This document shows, one piece after another, positions 1-10,454 of a DNA stretch of 64,000 nucleotides. Location: assembly GCA_905182985.1 (NCBI GenBank), contig CAJJDN010000013.1, forward strand, positions 644,516 to 708,515, given 5' to 3'. This stretch comes from Paramecium sonneborni. Its lineage: Eukaryota > Ciliophora > Oligohymenophorea > Peniculida > Parameciidae. How positions within the stretch are numbered: position 1 is the first letter of the stretch; each line of letters begins with the position of its first letter. The notes beneath the pieces are model-generated. The model saw nothing but the letters and a program-made list of their open reading frames with translations, was not told the origin of the DNA and did no database searches. Both the position numbers and the translations under genes were made by a program.

Positions 1-2318
1 TAGGTTTTGAAGATTTTGTTGATTCTATTTTTGTTTTATTATCACTTAAAATAAATTCTTTATATTTTCTTTATAAAATAGAGTATTCTGTATTTTCACT
101 TATATTTTCGAGATCACAATTATTCTTCTTTTTATTCACTTAATTAATATTCTCATCAATATCATAAGGACTATTAAATTTAGAATTATTTAATGGATTA
201 TTTTAGGTTCTAATTCTACTTGTGATTGCAAATTCTATATAATTCTACTCAGTTCTTCTCTTAAATTTTGGTTCTTAAAATTGAACTTCTGGATAATCCA
301 AAGATAAAATAGAAAATTTAGGTAACTATGGTGATTTATTCCTTTCTTCTTATTTTGGAGATCTAGGTGATATTTTATTTGAAAAATTTGAAACATAAAG
401 TTTACTTTACATACTTTATTCAAAATTTTGTTCTTCCTCAATGGTATTTCTATTTTATAAAATTGAACTTAATTTAATTGTATTGGTTTAACTTAATTAT
501 TAATTTTATAATTTAATTGGAACTTTTTTTATTATTTATTAAGTACACATCCATATAAAACTTTATGATATTCTACTTGTTTCATTATAAAATGATAACT
601 AAATTTCATTCTTTTTTAATTTATATTATTCGGCCTAAAATTCAGTTTAACATAAGATTAAACAATTTTAATTTGAGTGTAAACAATCAGATGATTATAA
701 TTCTTATGATTCAATCTTATAAGCTTTTTAAATTTTTAAATAATATAATTATAAAAATAACTCCTATTTTTGATAAGTACTTTCCCATAAATTATCATTT
801 AACATTTAAATGCATACATTATATTTAAATTTATAAGTTATAAGAGCTAAAGCTAAAGCTCTATATCTAGCTTCACTTGTTGATTTGTAAGTAAATCTTA
901 TATAATTTCTCTTACATATATGATCAAAAGAGATTTTTGCACCTAAATGAAGTAATCCATAAATATCACATTATTTTTAAAAAGTCAAATCATTTAATTA
1001 TTCATAATACTTTTTTTAATATTACCTATTTCTACAACTCCATTTTGTACCTGAAATTTCTTATTTGATAATTTTGTAATCAATAAACTTTTGTTATTGA
1101 ATTGGCACCATTGAAATTTAATTAATCAACCATTAAGGTATAACTTTAATAACAATATTATTTAATTAAGAAATAGATTTTTGATAAGTTGATTGAATTA
1201 AATATTCCTACTTTTATGATTAGAATATCAATCTAACAGCTTCATCATCTGAAACTATCTAAAATTAGTATAATATATACCGTATTATATTGCTCTAAAA
1301 ATTTTATTGTATATTATTAATTTTAAAATATATTTTCTATTTTTTTATATATCTCTATATCCAAATATAAGTGTTCTGTTGGAATTTGAGATATATAAAA
1401 AGAGATATCTTTAAAAAAATTATTTCTATGAAATTGTCTTATCCTTCGAAACCATTTCTAAATAACAGAGATTGCTCGAGATTAATTGATTAATCTTATT
1501 ATTACATGATATTGCTTTCCTTTTATCTTTCGATCTTGTTTCCCTCTAAAAAACTTTTAAATTTTACAGGCAGCTGCAATTTCTTCTAATTAATAATCAA
1601 AATATATTTATAACTATTAACTCTTATTCATACGATTATGGATATATATCTTTTTGATTGCATTTATATTTTTCAAGTCTACATATTTGAGTAGAGAGTA
1701 TTCTTCAGATTGAAATTTGTCAATTTTTTCAAGTACATGTTGATATCTCGCATATTCAGAAGAACTTAATTAGTATTATTTTTAAGGACGTTTAACAGTC
1801 ACTTAATTAGTAAAATAATAGAGGAATTCATTTTTTATCATATCTCTTTCAATAGTGGTTTCCCCATAGAACTTTTTCATATAGTGAAAATTATATAAAA
1901 TAACAGCTTTTCCCATTCTTTTAAAAACTAAAGGTATTAAATTCTTAAATTCACATTTTGTGTATTTAGGAAGTCTTATAGTTTTTAATATAGCATTATA
2001 AGATTATAAATTAGTAATTTTCTGAAAAATACTATCTTATTGTTTTAAAATATAAAATCGCTTTATTTTATTATGTTCAATAAACTTCTTGAGATTTTAG
2101 ACTCTTTACAAATTGATTTTTAATGCTTTATAAATTAGTTATGATGCATTAGAAATTATGTATTACTAAAATCGCTTTTTTTTAAATTCCTTATATGAAT
2201 AAAGAACTTTTATATAGCTTTATTTGTATTAAGTAACAAGAATGCTTCTAACTTCTCTTCGTTTTTCTACAAATAATTTCCATTAATTAACAACTTTTTT
2301 TGCCAATTAAATGTTCAT
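1..2318 (-). CDS. IQ-motif protein, C-terminus cut by window edge
   Basis: The reading frame is open from the ATG at 2318 to the window edge, about 765 residues, with one 22-nt intron at 1259-1280. Near residues 245-265 lies an IQ motif (AAACKIQKFFRGKQDRK), and a second partial one (VIQKWFRRIRQ) lies near residue 286. IQ motifs usually bind calmodulin or related light chains. A conserved-looking block near residue 450 (YGLLHLGAKISF) belongs to no family I can name. The rest is rich in Lys, Gln and Asn. No membrane segment or signal peptide is visible. The gene diverges from the + strand gene starting at 2488, leaving about 170 bp for both promoters. A calmodulin-binding cytoskeletal role is inference only. 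Confidence 0.85.
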
Positions 2319-2487
2319 AAAAATTATAACAATATAATCACAATAAAATATTGTAAGAAATTATTATATATATATATTATACATACTTTATAAAATATGT
2401 ATCAACAAAATAATGATACATGTAAATAATACGTAATTAATTATGTGAAATTATTTTTTGTTTTGTATAAAATTCAATAATAAAATT

Positions 2488-4135
2488 ATGTCATATTAAT
2501 AAAAATTAAATGGAATTAAATGTTGGGATTCATTTAGGGATTTAACTTTGAAGAAAATGGAAGTAATTCCTTTCGCAATTACTGAATGTCCTGATTTATG
2601 TACATGTTAAATCTGTATAAAAAAATTACCAGAAGAAGAAGAACCACAAGAAAAATAAAAATATCAAAAGATAATTAAATAACCAAGATAAAGAAGATTG
2701 TCAATCTGTGGATATAAAGATGATCTTTTGACTATATGTTAAATGTTATAGAAGTAAGATGAAGTTGTTAGGCCAATAAATATTAATATTCTAGATACGG
2801 TCATCTTAAAAGATAGAGAATTTGTATTCTATGCATTTTATGATAACGGTTTTAAATGCATCAAAAATAAATCCTTTTTTCATACAGAAATGGAAAAATA
2901 TTTGATTGAAAGAAAAGTTGACTTTGAAGTTGATTATTAAGTAAAACAAATAAAAGCAGGTGTTCATTCTACTATAAAATCGTCTGATTATTATGAAAAT
3001 AGTGCTTAAGTAATTACTAAATTAAAATAAGTATTGAATAGATCTAATATTAGTAAATTTCTGATTTATTAAATGGGTAAAGCATTTTAATGGCTAGATA
3101 TCAAACAGGTGAAACAACTTTGATGGGTAAATTTGAATTGCATTAAATTGCAGTTTTATCAAAAACAAATGTAATCTTTGACAATCTACTTCATTTATAA
3201 TTATATCTATATAATGAGAAATTAGCTCTAGATTGCATAGAAATAAATAAAAGAAACTCAAAAGATTATTTTATACATAGATATAAATATAATAAAGACA
3301 ATTAATTATTTAGTGATATAGTATGCGAATAATCATATCTAACAGATCCATCTCTACGTGGTTAAAGATTATGGAATAAAGAAAAAGAATATTCAGAAAA
3401 CTTAGATTTAAAAGAATATTTTAAATATACCTGTCATAAAATAGCTGTTTATATATAAAGTTTTCATAAATTATGTATAAATGAAATGGAAGTACATTTT
3501 ATTGTTAGTATAACTAAAACTTATCTAAGATCACCCTAAAAATATTTCAATTATCAATATTATTGGCTTAAAAATGGTTAAAGCTGAAGAAACATAATGG
3601 GTAATCAAGACTGGAAGAGTGCTAAGCACAGCAGAGAAAATACAAATTAATGATGTTGATATCAATGGAAGTAATAAACCTAAAACTTAAAGATCTTCAA
3701 TTGTTTCTTAATCTCTAATACCTTATACATAAAAGTAATAATTGTTATTTATTAATAAGAGTTATCGAAAAAATTAAGCCAATTACATCTTAAGTTATAG
3801 AAAATAATAAATAAGGTACAAGAACTTAAGAAGCTTTTAAAATATTAAATCCTGGAATAAATGAATCAATTAACGAGATATTAGAAAAATAGCAATATTA
3901 AAAAATGATCAGAAATTTTCCTAAATAATTAAAAAGATATCAAAGTATGCAGAGAGATTCACCAATAAAAACTAGGATTGAGGATTAATATCTTACAACA
4001 AGTAGGGATACTTAAATGGATGAATATTTAGTGAAAGCTAAGTAGAAAAAGAAAAAATAAACTATTAACTCTCCATTTCTCAGAAGCATCTCAAGAAGAT
4101 TTTTCAATAGAAGAAACTCAGCTGATTTCTGTTGA
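2488..4135 (+). CDS. unknown protein, 525 aa
   Basis: Three introns at 3031-3053, 3508-3529 and 3735-3759 (23, 22 and 25 nt) join into 526 codons ending in TGA. I chose the ATG at 2488 because the frame stays open upstream of the next Met at 2557, which remains possible. Near the N-terminus there is a cysteine cluster (CPDLCTCQIC) that could bind metal, followed by an acidic EEEE stretch. The middle is predicted globular and the C-terminal 120 residues are basic and Gln-rich, with KKKK and RRFFNRRNS. I do not recognise a family. The frame is continuous across all splices, so it is very likely a real gene. Confidence 0.8.
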
Positions 4136-4335
4136 TATATACTAGTTTATAAAATATAAACTATCATAAATGCTTTATTTTCTAAAATTTTCTAAATAGA
4201 AAATTCAAATAAAATTGCTATTTGAATTTGATTTGAATACATCAGTAGGTTGGTATTGTAACGTATTGAGAAGTCAAAAAAATAAATTTTCAATGGGCAG
4301 GAATAAAAATCAAAATATTATAATAAAATTTAATT

Positions 4336-5864
4336 ATGATAAAAAAACTTTTTAGCAGATTTTCTTCTTCTGCTTACACCTTCTTGAAAAATAAAGCTCA
4401 GACTTAAGAAACAATAAAGATACTAAATTTTTGTAAATTTTTTGAAGAAGTTACAAAACAATCTAAAGAAAAAAAATTATATAATTATGAAGAAGCACTT
4501 ACTAATATGCAGAAATATGATATTGATTAATTAAATTTAGAAACCTTGTAATGGATGTATTAGAATATTTTTGACCATTCTTAATTGAATGATGCATTTA
4601 ATAATTTACTTGGAGTTTAAATTATGTTGTTAAATAAAGGAATAAGTGGCAATCTAGTTAGCCGAGAATTTTTAAATAACTATATGAGTTATCTTAAAAA
4701 TTATCACATTCTTATGTAGTGTAATATATTCTACACCACAAATTTAGTTTAGTTTTTATACTAAATTAAAAATAGTTTTGGTTCTTTAAATAATACAGAA
4801 TAGAGTATTTTATACAATGTTTGTGACAGGTATTAAAATTATATTTAATATCTACGACCAAATTATATATCTACTTAGTTTTACTATTTATCCTAACTAA
4901 ACATTAATAATTATAGCTTAAAGCATTTTTTTAATATTTAAATTTTATTTATAAGAAGAATTGCTGAAGTTTTGAATGATTTTAATGAAAATTAATTAAA
5001 ATCCTTATATTATTCTATTGGAAGAGATGGATTTTATAATGAAAAAATAAAATAATTTATGATTAAAAAAATAGAAGAAAATGCTGAAATTAAGACACCT
5101 GATTAATTTATTTCTTAAATAAATTTATTTTTATGTACGACAAATGTATTCAATGAACCTTAAATAAAAAGCAAGTTTATAAAAAAAATTAATAATATAA
5201 TTTCAGTTTAAAACTAATTTTTAGAAACAAAATAATCATAACTAATATAGTTTTACTAATAAATCATAAGGTGTGAAATATTCGATGATTTTATTTGGAA
5301 TAGTTATTTCTAAATTTAATCTTAACTTTAAGATTCATTTAGAAAGGATTTTATTAGTTATAATTTAATACAGTTTAAATCACATTTAAGCAATACAAGT
5401 AAAAATTATGTTGAATAGCATTTTGAGAAAAATAAAGTGGATTATTTGTAAAGGCTTTCTAGTTCTTAATTTAATTCAGCAAAAACAATGGAAAAAAATA
5501 TTTAAGTACTTTTTAATGAATTGAATTTAAATTATGAAAACAATATACGCAGTAAAGATTATTATATAAAGTTTTAGTTGATTAATTTGAAATTGATTTT
5601 TATTTTCCAAAATATAATCTAATAGTGGAAACATGTGGTCCAATCCATTATGCATTTAATATAGATGTAAAAGAAGGAATTGAAATTAAAAATTTTAAAT
5701 AGGATCAAAAAATATATGCAAATTAACATTTAAATTAGACATCTTTATTTAAAAAAAAATATCTTGAGAGTTTAGGATATAGAGTATATTATTTGAATTT
5801 CTTTGATTAAAGAGAAAAAAATGTATAAGTTCAAATTTTGGAATATTTAAAGTCATTAAAATGA
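4336..5864 (+). CDS. RAP-domain protein, probably mitochondrial RNA-binding
   Basis: One intron starts at 5552 and ends at 5571 or 5577; both choices keep frame, giving 502 or 500 aa. The last 75 residues match a RAP domain: EIDFYFPKYNLIVETCGP followed by IHYAF, then KKYLESLGYRVYYLNFFD. RAP domains are restriction-endonuclease-like folds found in FASTK and OPR-type proteins that act on organelle RNA. The N-terminus (MIKKLFSRFSSSAY) is basic, Ser-rich and lacks acidic residues, as in a mitochondrial presequence. Most of the remaining protein is helical and Asn/Tyr/Phe-rich, consistent with helical repeats. A role in mitochondrial rRNA or mRNA metabolism is inference from the family. Confidence 0.85.
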
Positions 5865-5884
5865 TTTATTTTATTTATTATATT

Positions 5885-6930
5885 TCAAAACTTAAAGTCA
5901 TCATTTTCACCATAGTTTTCTTCAAAAGCAAATTAGGTACAATATAAGTCTATGAACAATTATTTATATATACATATCTCTTCATCATACAAATCAGATT
6001 TATAATTATTTAAGCACGCTTCTTCATCTTCCATAAAATTTTTAATTTCAAGGTAGTTGTTTTCTTTTATGAAGTCCTCTTACAATATTTCTTTACAATT
6101 TAATCTTTCTTTTGGATTCTGAGATAAGAGTTTCTTGAGTAAATCTCTTATTTTAATATCATGAATAGCTGATATTTATTCTTCATTTATTCCCATCAAT
6201 ATTTTTTATTCAATTCCTTAGTCATTTAATCCAAAAGGAGGCTTGCCTACTAACATTTCATAAAACAAAATGCCCATTGTATAAATGTCAAAAGAATAAT
6301 CATATTTGTATCCATCATTTTAGATTACTTCTGGTGGCATTGAATGGATTGTTCCACAAAATGAAGAAGTTCTTCCTTTTTCAATTTTTTTAGCCAACCC
6401 AAAATCAATTAGTTTTACTCTAAATTCTTAAGTTATAATAACATTAGAAGCTTTTAAATCTCTATAAAGCCAACCATTTTCATGTAAATAATCAAAAGTC
6501 AATAATATTTGTATAAAAAACAGAGTTGAAAATTTTGTATTTATTTTACCCACATTTCTTAATAATTTATGCAAAGGCATCCCTTTCTCAAATCTCAAAA
6601 ATAAATGAATATTTTAATCGTCTTTATTTGTTGCAATACTAAGATATAGTATTCTAGAGTTCATTACATTTTATTAATTGAAGGATAATTCAGCTCATAC
6701 AAAGCTTATTTTTCATTATATAAATGCTCTATTTATTTTTATGTTTGCAGTGAACTCACTAATATACTCTATAATATCATGTAAAAGATTACTTTTTAAA
6801 CTAAGATTTGGGATTCATATTTGATAAGTTTAATAATTACTGTAGATTAATGTGTTTAATCAATATCTGTCAATATCTATATTTGATCGATTGAAATTTT
6901 TTATAGATTTTCAAAGGTATTTTATTTCAT
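5885..6930 (-). CDS. PKA-like AGC-family protein kinase with altered glycine loop
   Basis: Introns at 6639-6667 and 6769-6792 (29 and 24 nt) give 330 aa. It aligns along its length with the cAMP-dependent kinase catalytic subunit: SIDQIQIL, then KQIEHLYNEKQAL (helix C), LTFDYLHENGWLYRDLKASN (catalytic loop), DFGLAKK, GTIHSMPPE and GILFYEMLVGKPPF. The VAIK lysine (LVQK), helix-C Glu, catalytic Asp, following Asn and DFG Asp are all present. The glycine-rich loop is not: the three glycines of GTGSFG align with Asp, Thr and Ser (DQTHQSTV). The C-terminus ends DDFKF, resembling the AGC hydrophobic tail. It could be a divergent active kinase or a pseudokinase. Its stop lies 20 bp from the convergent RAP gene stop. 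Confidence 0.88.
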
Positions 6931-6976
6931 AAAAATAAAGAATGTCAATAAAACTATTAAATTATTTAATAAATCA

Positions 6977-9552
6977 TCAAGAAATCAAACCTCTTTCTAA
7001 TTTTCTCAATTCAAAGATGATCATTTTCCACATTCTAATGACAAATTGCTCACTATCGTCATCCAAGACCTTCTTAACAACTTTATTTATAATTGTTTAT
7101 GGCTTCTCACGATTAAATAATCTTTTGATGATGGCATCAATAAATACTCTCTCCTCTTGTGATAAATATTCTATACACCTCTCTCTTAGCCATGGACGGA
7201 TCTTTTTCTCCAATAAGTTAGACTTGGAATTAACTAAATATATAATTAATACCTAAGCAAATAGCTACCAATTAATTTATGTATTAAATAATTCTTCTTT
7301 TTCAGTAGGGATGGTTGCAAATATTTATTTAAGCTCTTCTTTCAAATCAATTTCCTTTTATAATTTCTCTTATTACATTTATTCAGCTTATTCTATTTAT
7401 TGCTAGTTTTAAATCAAATATAATATAGAATTATTACTTGTTGCTATTGCAATTGTTATTATGTATATTAAGGTTCTGGTTCAGGTGGCTCTTAAACAAT
7501 AACTACCATTTAAGGTGGTTCAGGTTCAGGAGGTTTTTGGGTCTTTAATAATTCTTTCTTTTTAAAGATTTCATCTTCTTCAAATTCCCTTTACCTGAAT
7601 TTCTTTCTTTCGTTCATCTTAATCTTACCAATTTATTTACGTTCTTATTCACTGTCATAAGCTAATTCTTTTTCTAGATATTTTTAGAAATTTTTCTCTC
7701 GATCTATCTCTCTCTCTTTTTCTTTTTTTCTTTCTCTCTCTCTTTCATCCTCTTTTTTCTTCCATTCTGTCATTTTCTCTTTATATTTTCTCTCTAATTC
7801 TGCTTTAGTATTATGTTTTTTAGCATCTCTTTCTCTCTCTCTTGGATGTTCTTTCTTTTCTTCTTCTCTTTTTTTATCATTTTTAGTTTTAGTTACTGTA
7901 CCTTCTAATTCTGATATAATTTTTTCTAACTTCTTTTTTATTTTTTCATCATCTCTAGTAATATATTCTTAAAAAGATGTAAATTTAAATAATGCTCTAT
8001 GTTCCTCTTTTTATTTATCCTTCTCTTCTAATTTAGCTCTTCTCTCTTCCCATTCTGTTTCTTTTTTATACATCCAACCATCTATCATCATTTATGATTT
8101 CTCTCCACCTTTTACAAGNCAAAGATGATCATTTTCCACATTCTAATGACAAATTGCTCACTATCGTCATCCAAGACCTTCTTAACAACTTTATTTATAA
8201 TTGTTTATGGCTTCTCACGATTAAATAATCTTTTGATGATGGCATCAATAAATACTCTCTCCTCTTGTGATAAATATTCTATACACCTCTCTCTTAGCCA
8301 TGGACGGATCTTTTTCTCCAATAAGTTAGACTTGGAATTAACTAAATATATAATTAATACCTAGGCAAATAGCTACCAATTAATTTAAGTATTAAATAAT
8401 TCTTCTTTTTCAGTAGGGATGGTTGCAAATATTTATTTAAGTTCTTCTTTCAAATCAATTTCCTTTTATAATTTCTCTTATTACATTTATTCAGCTTATT
8501 CTATTTATTGCTAGTTTTAAATCAAATATAATATAGAATTATTACTTGTTGCTATTGCAATTGTTATTATGTATATTAAGGTTCTGGTTCAGGTGGCTCT
8601 TAAACAATAACTACCATTTAAGGTGGTTCAGGTTCAGGAGGTTTTTGGGTCTTTAATAATTCTTTCTTTTTAAAGATTTCATCTTCTTCAAATTCCCTTT
8701 ACCTGAATTTCTTTCTTTCGTTCATCTTAATCTTACCAATTTATTTACGTTCTTATTCACTGTCATAAGCTAATTCTTTTTCTAGATATTTTTAGAAATT
8801 TTTCTCTCGATCTATCTCTCTCTCTTTTTCTTTTTTTCTTTCTCTCTCTCTTTCATCCTCTTTTTTCTTCCATTCTGTCATTTTCTCTTTATACTTTCTC
8901 TCTAATTCTGCTTTAGTATTATGTTTTTTAGCATCTCTTTCTCTCTCTCTTGGATGTTCCTTCTTTTCTTCTTCTCTTTTTTTATCATTTTTAGTTTTAG
9001 TTACTGTACCTTCTAATTCTGATATAATTTTTTCTAATTTCTTTTTTATTTTTTCATCATCTCTAGTAATATACTCTTAAAAAGATGTAAATTTAAATAA
9101 TGCTCTATGTTCCTCCTTTTATTTATCCTTCTCTTCTAATTTAGCTCTTCTCTCTTCCCATTCTGTTTCTTTTTTATACATCCAACCATCTATCATCATT
9201 TATGATTTCTCTCCACCTTTTACAAGTAACTCCTTCTAGTTCAGATTCATACCATTAAGAAGGCGCAAACATTTTAATACACTTTCCATATTTTCAAATT
9301 CAGCATATCCAAAAGCTGTACCTTTTGATCTCTTCCATGATACTAATTGACCACATTCCTAAATAACTTTATAAAATTTACTTTCAAAAGTTTTTCAACA
9401 TTATCATTTGTTAATTCTTAAGGAAGGTTCTTTATAAATAGTTTCTTAGCTTCTTAAGGTTCTTATATTTAACTTTTTGGATAAAAATCTTGTGGCACTG
9501 TTTAAGGAATGTCTAAGTCTTGTAATCCTGGAACAGGAAAAAATGGTAACAT
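6977..9552 (-). CDS. RBM25: RBM25-like splicing factor (RRM, E/R-rich, PWI); assembly contains a duplicated middle
   Basis: From the ATG at 9552 the protein has an RRM (KKLFIKNLPQEL ... GTAFGYAEFE) with a 23-nt intron at 9359-9381. A long Glu/Arg/Lys-rich helix follows, then a PEPEPP stretch, then a C-terminal PWI domain (INWQLF ... KKIRPWLRERCIEYL). RRM, ER-rich and PWI in this order is the layout of RBM25/Snu71, a U1-associated splicing regulator. As assembled the gene is broken: 7012-8118 and 8120-9226 are near-identical and a single N sits between them. Reading one copy only, with the 35-nt intron at 7403-7437 (8511-8545 in the other), gives 469 aa ending at TGA 6977. Reading straight through the N gives an early stop. 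Confidence 0.88.
7012..8118. repeat. direct repeat copy 1 (1107 bp) in the RBM25-like gene
   Basis: This block matches 8120-9226 without any insertion or deletion. I count 8 base differences in 1107 bp, and all 8 are silent in the RBM25-like frame. It carries the ER-rich region and most of the PWI domain. Confidence 0.95.
8119..8119. other. single N, probable scaffold join
   Basis: This is the only ambiguous base in the window. It sits exactly between the two direct repeat copies, as expected if two overlapping contigs were placed end to end instead of merged. Confidence 0.9.
8120..9226. repeat. direct repeat copy 2 (1107 bp) in the RBM25-like gene
   Basis: This is the partner of 7012-8118 at an exact offset of 1108. 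It is continuous with the N-terminal RRM part of the gene, while copy 1 is continuous with the C-terminal end. Confidence 0.95.
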
Positions 9553-9601
9553 AAAATAATTTAATTTAAGATATTTTATTAAATATACGTGTTCATTAAA
9601 T
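9553..9601. promoter_or_regulatory. 49-bp divergent promoter region
   Basis: The ATG codons of the RBM25-like gene (-) and the TFIIS-M gene (+) are 49 bp apart. Both 5' UTRs and both core promoters must fit here or extend into coding sequence. No TATA box or other motif stands out from the AT background. Confidence 0.6.
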
Positions 9602-10363
9602 ATGTTCTAAGAAGTCAGACCTGTAGAAAATACTAATTACGATAGAAAGGTACGTGAAAATCAGAAAAATGAATTCAAAAAAATATTAGAAGAAGATTAA
9701 ATTTCCACTTAAATTGCAGAATAATTAGCCACATCTCTTGAATAAGAAGCATATACACTTTCTGGAGGTGATAATACAAGAGATTACAGAACAAGAGTTA
9801 ATACAGTTAAAATGCGCTTAAAGGGTACTAAAGGTGAGTTTCTTAAACTATTTTAGGATAATTGATTAGAACTGCTTTACTTCAATAAATTTTGACACCA
9901 AAAGAATTAATGTCATTAGATATGTCAAAGCTAAGCGAGGATAGTGTTTAAGCCTTCTTATAAAAAGAATAAAGAGGGCTCCTACCTCAACCTTAAACTA
10001 ATATTAAAAAAAATGTCCCTTAAAGAGGACCACCAACCAGACCTCCACCTTCAGGTCCACCATAAACTAAAAGTTAAATTATTCCACCTCCAATTAAATA
10101 ACCTGTTGTAGAAAATTAATTGCAAATTGTTAATTAATAATAAATATTCGATTAAAATATGCTTGATAATTTAAATATCTAAACTTAAGGTGAACAATAA
10201 CCATTTATTTAAGAATAAGAACTTGATCAATAAACTTAATCTAAACATTTGAATCCTTAATTATTAACATAAGTTCCAAAATAATAAATTCCTACTTCAA
10301 ATAAAACAAATTAATTTACTTCTTAGCAACCTACTAATATTTAATTAGATGGAATTGAATAAA

Positions 10364-10454
<91 letters not shown>

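Noticed and set aside
6942..7256. Plus-strand standard-code ORF (and its copy at 8125-8364)
   Set aside because: It is the antisense of the PWI domain of the RBM25-like gene; the minus-strand reading matches a known domain and the plus reading does not.
10366..10452. CRISPR-like or tandem-repeat array
   Set aside because: The period is 3 bp without spacers and the region is in frame, so it is a coding microsatellite.
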